Below, one piece after another: positions 35,406 to 45,069 of a DNA stretch of 64,000 nucleotides. Origin of the DNA: Glandiceps talaboti (lineage: Eukaryota > Hemichordata > Enteropneusta > Spengelidae); the NCBI RefSeq assembly GCF_964340395.1, contig NC_135558.1:14269501-14333500 (forward strand), written 5' to 3'. Numbering within the stretch: the stretch's first letter is position 1; every line of letters begins with the position of its first letter. The notes beneath the pieces were generated by a model. The model was not told the origin of the DNA and searched no databases. It saw only the letters and a list, made by a program, of their open reading frames with translations. Made by a program: the position numbers and the translations under genes.

Positions 35406-36113
35406 TCAAAACAGCAACTGGAACTTGAATTCACTAAGTAACACAGCATGCCTAGGCACAGTCATCAGACGGTATCTTCTTTTTCTGTCACTACACAGGC
35501 ATTTGCTGGAATCATATGTAAAAGGAGGAATGTGTTCCAACCCCAAGATGTGATGTGAAAAGCACACTGAGTCACTATAGGACATTGTGTCGAACTCATG
35601 ATAAGACTCTCTCAGCACAGAAACACGGTGAACCACAAATTGGTACGTGAGCTCTTCTGTGTACAACGCTTCCCCAATGACTAATACTGCCAAGACCTTG
35701 TCGTCTTCTTCTTTCGTGTATTTGAACGTCTGCTGGAGTTTCTTGTACAGGACACGACTAAGAGAAGGCAACGGCCAAGTATTTGTTGTCTTGTTCATTT
35801 CACAAGAAAAAGAGAAAGGATTTTCGAACAGCCGTCCGTTTTTCGCTAGGACAAAATCCCCATACTCGTTCATAAAGCATTCCAGTTTTATACCTTGAAA
35901 TGCTAATGTGACCATCATGTCATCCTCTCTTTCATTGTCTATACGCTCAACCATCGATGGTGACGTCATCTCGTTGATCATGTTGTCTAAGTAAGGGATT
36001 TGTCCTCCTTCAACATGTTTCGAAATGAGACCAGTATTGTTGGTACCTTCCAATCCTACTGCATGATGGTAAGTGCAAAAAAATGTATTGTGGTATTCTT
36101 CCATTCGATCCAT
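35406..36113 (-). CDS. Island family protein without RING, 235 aa
   Basis: Paralogue of the N-terminal part of the RING gene at 32794-33669 and of the 376-aa twins. Shared blocks are FCTYHHA, SKHVEGGQIPYLDNM, LECFMNEYGDFVLA, NPFSFSC, TWPL, YQFVVHRVS and HILGLEHI. It ends about where the RING begins in its relative, so the RING is an added module. I recognise no outside family. A TATA element is at 36164-36169 (51 nt from the ATG). On the minus strand the polyadenylation signal is immediately past the stop (near 35390), so the transcript is very compact. It is divergent from the 376-aa gene across the palindrome. A broken remnant of a second copy lies at about 39817-40015. Confidence 0.78.
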   Translation of the reverse strand: MDRMEEYHNTFFCTYHHAVGLEGTNNTGLISKHVEGGQIPYLDNMINEMTSPSMVERIDNEREDDMMVTLAFQGIKLECFMNEYGDFVLAKNGRLFENPFSFSCEMNKTTNTWPLPSLSRVLYKKLQQTFKYTKEEDDKVLAVLVIGEALYTEELTYQFVVHRVSVLRESYHEFDTMSYSDSVCFSHHILGLEHIPPFTYDSSKCLCSDRKRRYRLMTVPRHAVLLSEFKFQLLF

Positions 36114-36401
36114 TTTCTTGAGCTAAGACATGAACATTGACCTAAGAGTGTCAAATCTTCACATTTATACTGTTGGTAGAAGAAAACTATGACGTCACGT
36201 AACTTGGCTAGCCAAGTTACGTGACGTCAAGCACCATTGAATGTTAAACTCGTACTGTACAAAAATCATGACGTTGAATCTTGTACAAAAATGACGTACT
36301 TCTCTTGTCGTGGATGAATCGTGACGTCACTATTTACCTTTGGTCACGTCAGGGGTCTATAAATGGAGGCAGATTGAAGGTGGCTGGTCATTCTGACAAA
36401 C
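36114..36401. promoter_or_regulatory. Divergent promoter containing the palindrome and CRE sites
   Basis: TATA boxes are at 36358-36363 (plus) and 36164-36169 (minus). Full TGACGTCA sites start at 36190, 36222 and 36322. The right half, from about 36230, is nearly identical to 40073-40242, which drives the twin gene. Confidence 0.65.
36190..36229. promoter_or_regulatory. Perfect 40-bp palindrome capped by two CRE sites
   Basis: Positions 36190-36209 are the exact reverse complement of 36210-36229, with no loop. Both ends are TGACGTCA. The palindrome lies between two divergent genes, the position where several herpesviruses keep replication origins. A double CRE enhancer is the alternative. 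The counterpart at 40033-40072 keeps both CREs at the same 32-bp spacing but has lost the inner symmetry. Confidence 0.9.
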
Positions 36402-37532
36402 ATGGCCAACAGAAGTGAATTAGAAAAAGTGTTCTGCTCATTCCACAGTGATGACTTTAATGATGAAATGTGGAAGCTTCCATCGCAGCAGACCAGACAT
36501 TTGGTGGGAAAAGACATCCATTTTCTCGATGTAATGCAAAGAGATCTACCAAAAGGCACAATGTTGACTGATTGGCAAGAAGCTACATCTCTTGGTGAGG
36601 TTGTCGTTACTCCTGCATTCTCTGGTATTGTCATTGATTGTCTGATGAATGCAGATGGAGACTTTGTCGTGTCCTGTGATGGCAAATACTGCAGAAATCC
36701 ATTTTCCTTGAAATGTCCAAAAAACGAGACGTCCGAGACTTGGCACTGGCCTCATTTAACTAAGTACATCTACTCTGCAATGAAACAGCGCTTCTTAACA
36801 CGTGCTCCTGCTGATAAAACGCTGGCTGCCATTGTCCTGACTGGAGAAGTTGTATTCGACCATGGGTCGCATTACAGTTTCGTTGTCCATAGATTGTCAG
36901 AATGCTACACTGACACATTCTACATGCTGTCGTATTTCGAATCCGTGTACTACTGCACTAACATCATGGGGCTGGATCACATACAAGCCCTGTCATTTGA
37001 CATATGTCAAAAACTCGACCAACCTTTCTACTCTTCCAAGGTCAAAGGACAGAGATTCATGATAGCACCTAAGAACGAACTTTTTCTGCGAGATGCTTAT
37101 TTCAAAGAACTTACCCAGTCTGCTTTCAAGAAGACTAATGAGACGATTGCACGAATCAGTGGTATTGCTTGGCAGAACATCAAAGATGAAATTGTGGATG
37201 CCATTGCGAGTTTCATGGTCAAATGTGGTGCGCCAGAAAACGTGGATGAGTTTACTACCATTCTGTCTCAGCTGGTCTTGGCAGACGTCCACTCGTCCTA
37301 CCTCAACAAGGAAGACAAATCATTCTGTTCCGACTCCCATGCAGTAGTAGAAGACGAAATGGTAGAGATCATAAGGTGCCATCCATCGGTTACTCGTGCA
37401 GTGGACTCCATCTTCTTCCCCAACAGACTGGGTGATGCGTCATGTGACACAGACTCTGGATTTGAAGATGGGAAAAGTGAAACGTGCTCTGGTGACTGCA
37501 GAGAATGCATAAGAATGCAGGAAGTGGACTAA
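36402..37532 (+). CDS. Island family protein, 376 aa, copy 1
   Basis: The first 235 or so residues align with the 235-aa and RING-bearing paralogues: FCSFHSDDF, RHLVGKDIHFLDVM, DCLMNADGDFVVSCDGK, NPFSLKC, TWHWP, YSFVVHRLS and NIMGLDHI. The extra C-terminal 140 residues are helical, then acidic and Ser-rich (DTDSGFEDGKSE), ending in a Cys-rich tail (CSGDCREC). No RING is present. TATA lies 39-44 nt upstream. AATAAA follows about 85 nt after the stop. I recognise no outside family. It differs from the copy at 40243 by a handful of residues, mainly near the C-terminus. Confidence 0.82.
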   Translation: MANRSELEKVFCSFHSDDFNDEMWKLPSQQTRHLVGKDIHFLDVMQRDLPKGTMLTDWQEATSLGEVVVTPAFSGIVIDCLMNADGDFVVSCDGKYCRNPFSLKCPKNETSETWHWPHLTKYIYSAMKQRFLTRAPADKTLAAIVLTGEVVFDHGSHYSFVVHRLSECYTDTFYMLSYFESVYYCTNIMGLDHIQALSFDICQKLDQPFYSSKVKGQRFMIAPKNELFLRDAYFKELTQSAFKKTNETIARISGIAWQNIKDEIVDAIASFMVKCGAPENVDEFTTILSQLVLADVHSSYLNKEDKSFCSDSHAVVEDEMVEIIRCHPSVTRAVDSIFFPNRLGDASCDTDSGFEDGKSETCSGDCRECIRMQEVD

Positions 37533-37822
37533 GCTGTAATGAACTGAACACATTGTTGACATTTGTTTTGCTGTTTTAGCTGTTGCTGTTGATATGCTTG
37601 TTGATGTTTTTGTTAACAAATAAATTTGGTACTTTAAAACCTTTTGGTTTAGTGCCTTGCTGATGTTTGTGTTTGAATGACATACGAGTGGAATCTCATG
37701 CATGTTGTGTTTTAAATAATTGTCCCTTGAATGTTACATCCTATTACCCTAAAGTATGAATGTGTCCAATACCCAACTCCTCACGTGATCAGAGTATTCA
37801 ATAAAAACCCAAATAAACCATT

Positions 37823-39492
37823 CGCCAATTGATAATCCCACGAAAATGTTTCACAAGCCTCATTTGCATGCACAAGAGAATGCGTGTCAAGTGAAGTGAT
37901 GTGTTGTCACAAAACAATTCTGTGTCCAATGAATTGTGGGAGATTTATAAGGGTCAATTTAAACATGCAAAAATGTGGGGTTTTTAAAAAATCTACACAC
38001 CCACCCACTAGCGACTTAAAAACATTTTGAAAAAAAAGTGTACACACACGTGTTAAAGAAAACTGTCAAATCCTAATTTGCATATATGTCATGTGACCAT
38101 ACGCCAATTGATAATCCCACGAAAATGTTTCAGAAGCCTCATTTGCATGCACAAGAGAATGCGTGTCAAGTGAAGTGATGTGTTGTCACAAAACAATTCT
38201 GTGTCCAATGAATTGTGGGAGATTTATAAGGGTCAATTTAAACATGCAAAAATGTGGGGTTTTTAAAAAATCTACACACCCACCCACTAGCGACTTAAAA
38301 AAATTTTGAAAAAAAAGTGTACACACACGTGTTTAAGAAAACTGTCAAATTCTAATTTGCATATATGTCATGTGACCATACGCCAATTGATAATCCCACG
38401 AAAATGTTTCAGAAGCCTCATTTGCATGCACAAGAGAATGCGTGTCAAGTGAAGTGATGTGTTGTCACAAAACAATTCTGTGTCCAATGAATTGTGGGAG
38501 ATTTATAAGGGTCAATTTAAACATGCAAAAATGTGGGGTTTTTAAAAAATCTACACACCCACCCACTAGTTACTTAAAAAAATTTTGAAAAAAAAGTGTA
38601 CACACACGTGTTTAAGAAAACTGTCAAATTCTAATTTGCATATATGTCATGTGACCATACGCCAATTGATAATCCCACGAAAATGTTTCAGAAGCCTCAT
38701 TTGCATGCACAAGAGAATGCGTGTCAAGTGAAGTGATGTGTTGTCACAAAACAATTCTGTGTCCAATGAATTGTGGGAGATTTATAAGGGTCAATTTAAA
38801 CATGCAAAAATGTGGGGTTTTTAAAAAATCTACACACCCACCCACTAGCGACTTAAAAAAATTTTGAAAAAAAAGTGTACACACACGTGTTAAAGAAAAC
38901 TGTCAAATTCTAATTTGCATATATGTCATGTGACCATACGCCAATTGATAATCCCACGAAAATGTTTCAGAAGCCTCATTTGCATGCACAAGAGAATGCG
39001 TGTCAAGTGAAGTGATGTGTTGTCACAAAACAATTCTGTGTCCAATGAATTGTGGGAGATTTATAAGGGTCAATTTAAACATGCAAAAATGTGGGGTTTT
39101 TAAAAAATCTACACACCCACCCACTAGCGACTTAAAAAAATTTTGAAAAAAAAGTGTACACACACGTGTTAAAGAAAACTGTCAAATTCTAATTTGCATA
39201 TATGTCATGTGACCATACGCCAATTTATAATCCCACGAAAATGTTTCAGAAGCCTCATTTGCATGCACAAGAGAATGCGTGTCAAGTGAAGTGATGTGTT
39301 GTCACAAAACAATTCTGTGTCCAATGAATTGTGGGAGATTTATAAGGGTCAATTTAAACATGCAAAAATGTGGGGTTTTTAAAAAATCTACACACCCACC
39401 CACTAGCGACTTAAAAAAATTTTGAAAAAAAAGTGTACACACACGTGTTTAAGAAAACTGTCAAATTCTAATTTGCATATATGTCATGTGAT
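37823..39492. repeat. 279-bp tandem satellite, six copies
   Basis: The landmark CGCCAATTGATAATCCCACG starts at 37823, 38102, 38381, 38660, 38939 and 39218, an exact period of 279 bp. The units are about 98-99% alike by eye. Each contains two octamer-like sites (CATTTGCATG, TAATTTGCAT), TGTGTCCAATGAA, and AAGGGTC leading to GGGGTTTTTAAAAAA. There is no open frame. It separates the two copies of the 376-aa gene region. Such arrays occur in large DNA viruses as origin- or enhancer-type repeats; its role here is unknown. Confidence 0.95.
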
Positions 39493-39816
39493 CAAAAATC
39501 CTGAGTACACCAAGATAGAATCAATTTGACAAATTGTGCATTAGTGATGTGTCACATGAATCGTTGGAGTTTTTTACTTCACAAAACAAAAATGAATTAT
39601 GGGAGTTTTCACTGTCACAAAAGAAGTATGTATCCAGTGAACTACCATGAGTCACCCAACCCCCATTTGCATACTGGTGAAGGTGAATTGACATGTGATT
39701 TTCACTCTTTGAATACAACTCTTTCCAAAAATGAACAAATATGTAGAGGTTTTAGTTAATTGTAAATAACGCTTTATTGCTAAAAAAAAACACCAACGAC
39801 AGCATATTTTTTTTTT

Positions 39817-40015
39817 CAAGACAACATACCTAGGCACTGTCATCAAACTACATAGGCACATTATAAGTAAAAGGAGGAACGTGTTCCAACCCCAAGATGT
39901 GATGTGAAAAGTCTTCCCCTTCATTGTCCATACACTCAACCATCGATGGTGACGTCATCTCTTTGATCATGTGTTTGTCCTCCTTCAACATGTTTGGAAC
40001 TTTCCAATCTTGCTG
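39817..40015 (-). pseudogene. Deleted remnant of the 235-aa family gene
   Basis: Pieces of the 35406-36113 gene survive in order: the CCTAGGCACTGTCATCA end, GTAAAAGGAGGAA-x-GTGTTCCAAC, and CATCGATGGTGACGTCATCT with the following TTTGATCATG. Large internal deletions have removed the middle, and no frame survives. It belongs to the second copy of the duplicated block (35118-37743 versus 39515-41540). Confidence 0.8.
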
Positions 40016-40242
40016 TTCGTACACGAAATCTCTGACGTCACATAACTGGGCCAGCCTGCCTGCATGACGTCAAGCACCATTGAATGACATTGTATTGTAC
40101 AAAAATCATGACGTTGAATCTTTTACAAAAAATGACGTACTTCTCTTGTCGTGGATGAATCGTGACGTCACTATTTACCTTTGGTCACGTCAGGGGTCTA
40201 TAAATGGAGGCAGATTGAAGGTGGCTGGTCATTCTGACAAAC
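40016..40242. promoter_or_regulatory. Promoter of the second 376-aa gene, with decayed palindrome
   Basis: TGACGTCA at 40033-40040 and 40065-40072 matches the ends of the 36190-36229 palindrome with identical spacing. Nine of the 24 bases between them differ from the intact copy. TATAAA is at 40199-40204. Confidence 0.65.
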
Positions 40243-41373
40243 ATGGCCAACAGAAGTGAATTAGAAAAAGTGTTCTGCTCATTCCACAGTGATGACTTTA
40301 ATGATGAAATGTGGAAGCTTCCATCGCAGCAGACCAGACATTTGGTGGGGAAAGACATCCATTTTCTCGACGTAATGCAAAGAGATCTACCAAAAGGCAC
40401 AATGTTGACTGATTGGCAAGAAGATACATCTCTTGGTGAGGTTGTCGTTACTCCTGCATTCTCTGGTATTGTCATTGATTGTCTGATGAATGCAGATGGA
40501 GACTTTGTCGTGTCCTGTGATGGCAAATACTACAGAAATCCATTTTCCTTGAAATGTCCAAAAAACGAGACGTCCGAGACTTGGTACTGGCCTCATTTAA
40601 CTAAGTACATCTACTCTGCAATGAAACAGCGCTTCTTAACACGTGCTCCTGCTGATAAAACGCTGGCTGCCATTGTCCTGACTGGAGAAGTTGTATTCGA
40701 CCATGGGTCGCATTACAGTTTCGTTGTCCATAGATTGTCAGAATGCTACACTGACACTTTCTACATGCTGTCGTATTTCGAATCCGTGTACTACTGCACT
40801 AACATCATGGGGCTGGATCACATACAAGCCCTGTCATTTGACATATGTCAAAAACTCGACCAACCTTTCTACTCTTCCAAGGTCAAAGGACAGAGATTCA
40901 TGATAGCACCTAAGAACGAACTTTTTCTGCGAGATGCTTATTTCAAAGAACTTACCCAGTCTGCTTTCAAGAAGACTAATGAGACGATTGCACGAATCAG
41001 TGGTATTGCTTGGCAGAACATCAAAGATGAAATTGTGGATGCCATTGCAAGTTTCATGGTCAAATGTGGTGCTCCAGAAAACGTGGATGAGTTTACTACC
41101 ATTCTGTCTCAGCTGGTCTTGGCAGACGTCCATTCGTCCTACCTCAATGAGGAAGACAAATCATTCTGTTCCGACTCCCATGCAGTAGTAGAAGACGAAA
41201 TGGTGGAGATCATAAGGCGCCATCCATCGGTTACTCGTGCAGTGGACTCCATCTTCTTCCCCAACAGACTGGGTTATGCGTCACGTGACACAGACTTTAG
41301 ATTTGAAGATGGGAAAAGTGAATCGTGCTCTGGTGACTGCAGGGAATACATAAGAATGCAGGAAGTGGACTAA
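40243..41373 (+). CDS. Island family protein, 376 aa, copy 2
   Basis: Near-identical twin of 36402-37532, with the same start, TATA spacing and downstream AATAAA. Changes cluster in the last 40 residues (for example DASCDTDSG to YASRDTDFR and CRECIRM to CREYIRM), where two cysteines of the Cys-rich tail are lost. This suggests the tail is less constrained. The divergent partner gene that copy 1 has is reduced here to the remnant at 39817-40015. Confidence 0.82.
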   Translation: MANRSELEKVFCSFHSDDFNDEMWKLPSQQTRHLVGKDIHFLDVMQRDLPKGTMLTDWQEDTSLGEVVVTPAFSGIVIDCLMNADGDFVVSCDGKYYRNPFSLKCPKNETSETWYWPHLTKYIYSAMKQRFLTRAPADKTLAAIVLTGEVVFDHGSHYSFVVHRLSECYTDTFYMLSYFESVYYCTNIMGLDHIQALSFDICQKLDQPFYSSKVKGQRFMIAPKNELFLRDAYFKELTQSAFKKTNETIARISGIAWQNIKDEIVDAIASFMVKCGAPENVDEFTTILSQLVLADVHSSYLNEEDKSFCSDSHAVVEDEMVEIIRRHPSVTRAVDSIFFPNRLGYASRDTDFRFEDGKSESCSGDCREYIRMQEVD

Positions 41374-41624
41374 GCTGTAATGAACTGAACACATTGTTGA
41401 CATTTGTTTTGCTGTTTTAGCTGTTGTTGTTGATATGCTTGTTGATGTTTTTGTTAACAAATAAATTTGGTCCTCAAAAAATTATTGTTTTGTGCCTTGC
41501 TGATGTATGTACGAGTGGAATCTCATGCATGTTGTGTCGTCAGGCTTTTTTGTATGGGTCGTCAGAATGTTTCTGTGTACTGCTCCTTATGCATTCCTAT
41601 ATCAATGCATGTCAGACTTTTGTG

Positions 41625-41719
41625 TGTGTGACGTCAGAGTTTTCTGTGTAGCATTTGAGTGACGTTGAGTTCCAAGTACATAAAAGCATTGTATTGCACT
41701 ACATTGCACCGTCTGCACC
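41625..41719 (+). promoter_or_regulatory. Promoter of the 280-aa gene, repeated at 42803-42896 and 43980-44073
   Basis: GTGTGTGACGTCAGAGTTTT (a CRE) is followed by GAGTGACGTTGAG and a TATA-like ATAAAA about 40 nt before the ATG. The second and third copies are identical to each other. The first differs at a few bases. Confidence 0.6.
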
Positions 41720-42562
41720 ATGATGCGAACACGCTCAAAGACAATCAACGCCAGGAAGCTGAGCATTGCAAACTGTCGACGCACGTATCCACGATGTGTC
41801 ATGACAACTACGAAGACTAACACCATAGTCAAAACGCTGTACACGAGACGTATCATTCCTGGCATCGACACGAAGACGTGGACGATCGACAGCCCATCTG
41901 GACCCGTGAACAGCGAGATGGAGTACGTCCGTGACCGTATCAAGAAAGGTGTACCGTCATCTGTATTGAAAGACGGTGTCCTCGCCTTCATGTTAAACCA
42001 CTGGCTGAGGAAAATACCAATTTGCTTCCGATACGGCATACAGCGTCCAAAGTCAGTGGACAGATTTCACACTTTCGTCGAGAAAGTTCTGAACGTACCG
42101 TTCCTGTGGTTTGTTGCTGCAGAAATCGTGATGGACAAACCCATGGGTAAAGGAGTGTATCGACGAAGGCAGACGAGAATCTACGTCAAAAACGCAAAGC
42201 GCCTGTACGCCAGTCAGCTCCAAACCCGTTCCGATGCTAGGATACCACTACGTACGCTCCTTGGATCAAGAAACGCTACCCTTGTACATTCCGATTTAAC
42301 TGATGCAGAGAATGCAGCCATACTCGATGTTTACGTAAACGTGTTCCGAGAAGAACACTTTCGTCTGCTTGGCGTCACCACACCGCCCGTAACAACAACA
42401 GGCAGCGATTGTGAGGTAACTGTGAGAGAGTTCTTCGTACCGTTGGCAGAGGACGAAAAAGATGTTGACAACACACTGATGGAGAAGATTTCAAGTCACC
42501 TTGTGTGTAACCCGTTGAGTGGAGACAATATATCGTACTTGTTATTTGATGCCACACGTTGA
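41720..42562 (+). CDS. Tandem 280-aa protein, copy 1
   Basis: The N-terminus is basic (RTRSKTINARKLS), with many Arg and Lys. The core has hydrophobic segments (PFLWFVAAEIVMDKP) and a C-terminal acidic part (VPLAEDEKDVDNTLMEKI). No known fold, zinc site, signal peptide or membrane helix is evident. It is translated identically to copy 2. The basic start may bind nucleic acid or act as a nuclear signal (inference). A long antisense open frame at 41602-42039 is a shadow. Confidence 0.78.
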   Translation: MMRTRSKTINARKLSIANCRRTYPRCVMTTTKTNTIVKTLYTRRIIPGIDTKTWTIDSPSGPVNSEMEYVRDRIKKGVPSSVLKDGVLAFMLNHWLRKIPICFRYGIQRPKSVDRFHTFVEKVLNVPFLWFVAAEIVMDKPMGKGVYRRRQTRIYVKNAKRLYASQLQTRSDARIPLRTLLGSRNATLVHSDLTDAENAAILDVYVNVFREEHFRLLGVTTPPVTTTGSDCEVTVREFFVPLAEDEKDVDNTLMEKISSHLVCNPLSGDNISYLLFDATR

Positions 42563-42896
42563 TATTGTACACAGACATGCATTCACTCACTCCTACATAC
42601 ATGATTTAATGCCTACAGAGATACACACAACACATGCCTACTTGACAATGTATATATTATTGAAAAATGTATTTATTGTTACTTAAAAAAAGAAAAATAA
42701 AAAAAAAGACTAGTTCCAAGTATGTAAAAATATTGAATTGCATTGCACTCGTCAATCAATTCCAGGAAGCTGTTGAAGTTTAATGCATGTCAGACTTTTT
42801 TGTGTGTGACGTCAGAGTTTTCTGTTTAGCATTGAGTGACGTTGAGTTCCAAGTACATAAAAACATTGTATTGCACTACATTGCACCGTCTGCACC

Positions 42897-43739
42897 ATGA
42901 TGCGAACACGCTCGAAGACAATCAACGCCAGGAAGCTGAGCATTGCAAACTGTCGACGCACGTATCCACGATGTGTCATGACAACTACGAAGACTAACAC
43001 CATAGTCAAAACGCTGTACACGAGACGTATCATTCCTGGCATCGACACGAAGACGTGGACGATCGACAGCCCATCTGGACCCGTGAACAGCGAGATGGAG
43101 TACGTCCGTGACCGTATCAAGAAAGGTGTACCGTCATCTGTATTGAAAGACGGTGTCCTCGCCTTCATGTTAAACCACTGGCTGAGGAAAATACCAATTT
43201 GCTTCCGATACGGCATACAGCGTCCAAAGTCAGTGGACAGATTTCACACTTTCGTCGAGAAAGTTCTGAACGTACCGTTCCTGTGGTTTGTTGCTGCAGA
43301 AATCGTGATGGACAAACCCATGGGTAAAGGAGTGTATCGACGAAGGCAGACGAGAATCTACGTCAAAAACGCAAAGCGCCTGTACGCCAGTCAGCTCCAA
43401 ACCCGTTCCGATGCTAGGATACCACTACGTACGCTCCTTGGATCAAGAAACGCTACCCTTGTACATTCCGATTTAACTGATGCAGAGAATGCAGCCATAC
43501 TCGATGTTTACGTAAACGTGTTCCGAGAAGAACACTTTCGTCTGCTTGGCGTCACCACACCGCCCGTAACAACAACAGGCAGCGATTGTGAGGTAACTGT
43601 GAGAGAGTTCTTCGTACCGTTGGCAGAGGACGAAAAAGATGTTGACAACACACTGATGGAGAAGATTTCAAGTCACCTTGTGTGTAACCCGTTGAGTGGA
43701 GACAATATATCGTACTTGTTATTTGATGCCACACGTTGA
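42897..43739 (+). CDS. Tandem 280-aa protein, copy 2
   Basis: Exactly 1177 bp downstream of copy 1 and encoding the same protein. The whole unit (promoter, gene, 3' UTR with an A-rich end) is duplicated with almost no change, including silent sites. That indicates very recent duplication or ongoing gene conversion. Confidence 0.78.
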   Translation: MMRTRSKTINARKLSIANCRRTYPRCVMTTTKTNTIVKTLYTRRIIPGIDTKTWTIDSPSGPVNSEMEYVRDRIKKGVPSSVLKDGVLAFMLNHWLRKIPICFRYGIQRPKSVDRFHTFVEKVLNVPFLWFVAAEIVMDKPMGKGVYRRRQTRIYVKNAKRLYASQLQTRSDARIPLRTLLGSRNATLVHSDLTDAENAAILDVYVNVFREEHFRLLGVTTPPVTTTGSDCEVTVREFFVPLAEDEKDVDNTLMEKISSHLVCNPLSGDNISYLLFDATR

Positions 43740-44073
43740 TATTGTACACAGACATGCATTCACTCACTCCTACATACATGATTTAATGCCTACAGAGATA
43801 CACACAACACATGCCTACTTGACAATGTATATATTATTGAAAAATGTATTTATTGTTACTTAAAAAAAGAAAAATAAAAAAAAAGACTAGTTCCAAGTAT
43901 GTAAAAATATTGAATTGCATTGCACTCGTCAATCAATTCCAGGAAGCTGTTGAAGTTTAATGCATGTCAGACTTTTTTGTGTGTGACGTCAGAGTTTTCT
44001 GTTTAGCATTGAGTGACGTTGAGTTCCAAGTACATAAAAACATTGTATTGCACTACATTGCACCGTCTGCACC

Positions 44074-44916
44074 ATGATGCGAACACGCTCGAAGACAATC
44101 AACGCCAGGAAGCTGAGCATTGCAAACTGTCGACGCACGTATCCACGATGTGTCATGACAACTACGAAGACTAACACCATAGTCAAAACGCTGTACACGA
44201 GACGTATCATTCCTGGCATCGACACGAAGACGTGGACGATCGACAGCCCTTGCGAACCCGTGAACAGTGACATGGAATACGTCCGTGACCGTATCAAGAA
44301 CAGTGTTCAGTTATATGTATTGAAAGACGGTGTTTTAGCCTTCAGGTTAAACTACTGGCTGAGGAAAATACCCATCTGCTTCCGATATGACATGCAACGT
44401 CCAAAGTCAGTGGACACATTTCACACTTTCGTCGACAAGTTTCTGAACGTACCGTACCTGTGGTTTGTTGCTGCTGAAATCGTGATGGACAAACCCGATG
44501 GTGAAGGCATGTGTCAACAAAGGCAGACGAGAATCTACGTCAAAAACGCAAAGCGATTTATTGTGAAACTGCTCCAAACACGTTCCGATGCTTTGATACC
44601 ACTACGTACGCTCCTCGGATCAAGAGAAGGTACGCTTGTACATTCAGATTTAAGCAATGCAGAGAATGCAGCCATACTCGATGTTTACGTAAACGTGTTC
44701 CGAGAAGAATACTTTCGTCTGCTTGGCGTCACCACACCACCCGTAACAACAACTGCCAGCGAATGTGAGGTAACTGTGCGCGAGTTCTTCGTACCTTTGT
44801 CAGAGGAAGAAAAATTTGTCGACTACACACTGATGGAGAAGATTTCAAATGACCTTGCGTGTACCCCGTTGAACGGAGAAGATGTTTCGTACTTGTTATT
44901 TGATGCTGCATGTTGA
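44074..44916 (+). CDS. Tandem 280-aa protein, diverged copy 3
   Basis: Again 1177 bp further on. The promoter and the first 58 or so codons are identical to copy 2. From about 44249 onward the sequence differs at many amino-acid sites (for example SGPVNSEMEY versus CEPVNSDMEY, and GKGVYRRRQ versus GEGMCQQRQ) and has its own 3' UTR. The abrupt change marks a conversion or recombination boundary. The protein length is unchanged, so selection is maintaining the frame. Confidence 0.78.
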   Translation: MMRTRSKTINARKLSIANCRRTYPRCVMTTTKTNTIVKTLYTRRIIPGIDTKTWTIDSPCEPVNSDMEYVRDRIKNSVQLYVLKDGVLAFRLNYWLRKIPICFRYDMQRPKSVDTFHTFVDKFLNVPYLWFVAAEIVMDKPDGEGMCQQRQTRIYVKNAKRFIVKLLQTRSDALIPLRTLLGSREGTLVHSDLSNAENAAILDVYVNVFREEYFRLLGVTTPPVTTTASECEVTVREFFVPLSEEEKFVDYTLMEKISNDLACTPLNGEDVSYLLFDAAC

Positions 44917-45069
44917 TGTTGTACACAGATGTGCATTCACTCACTCGTACACGCATGCATACATGTTTACAGACAAGTGTCAACATGACTATATTGTTGA
45001 AAATGCCTTTATTTATTTTACTTTTTAAAAAAAAAGACAAAAACAAGACAAAAAAAATAACCTGATAAT

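Noticed and set aside
37823-39492. CRISPR-like array
   Set aside because: The units are 279 bp and contiguous, with no short repeat/variable spacer pattern, in an animal genome.
41602-42039. 145-codon antisense frame repeated at 42812-43216 and 43989-44297
   Set aside because: A shadow of the 280-aa genes. Ends and lengths are not conserved while the plus-strand frame is.
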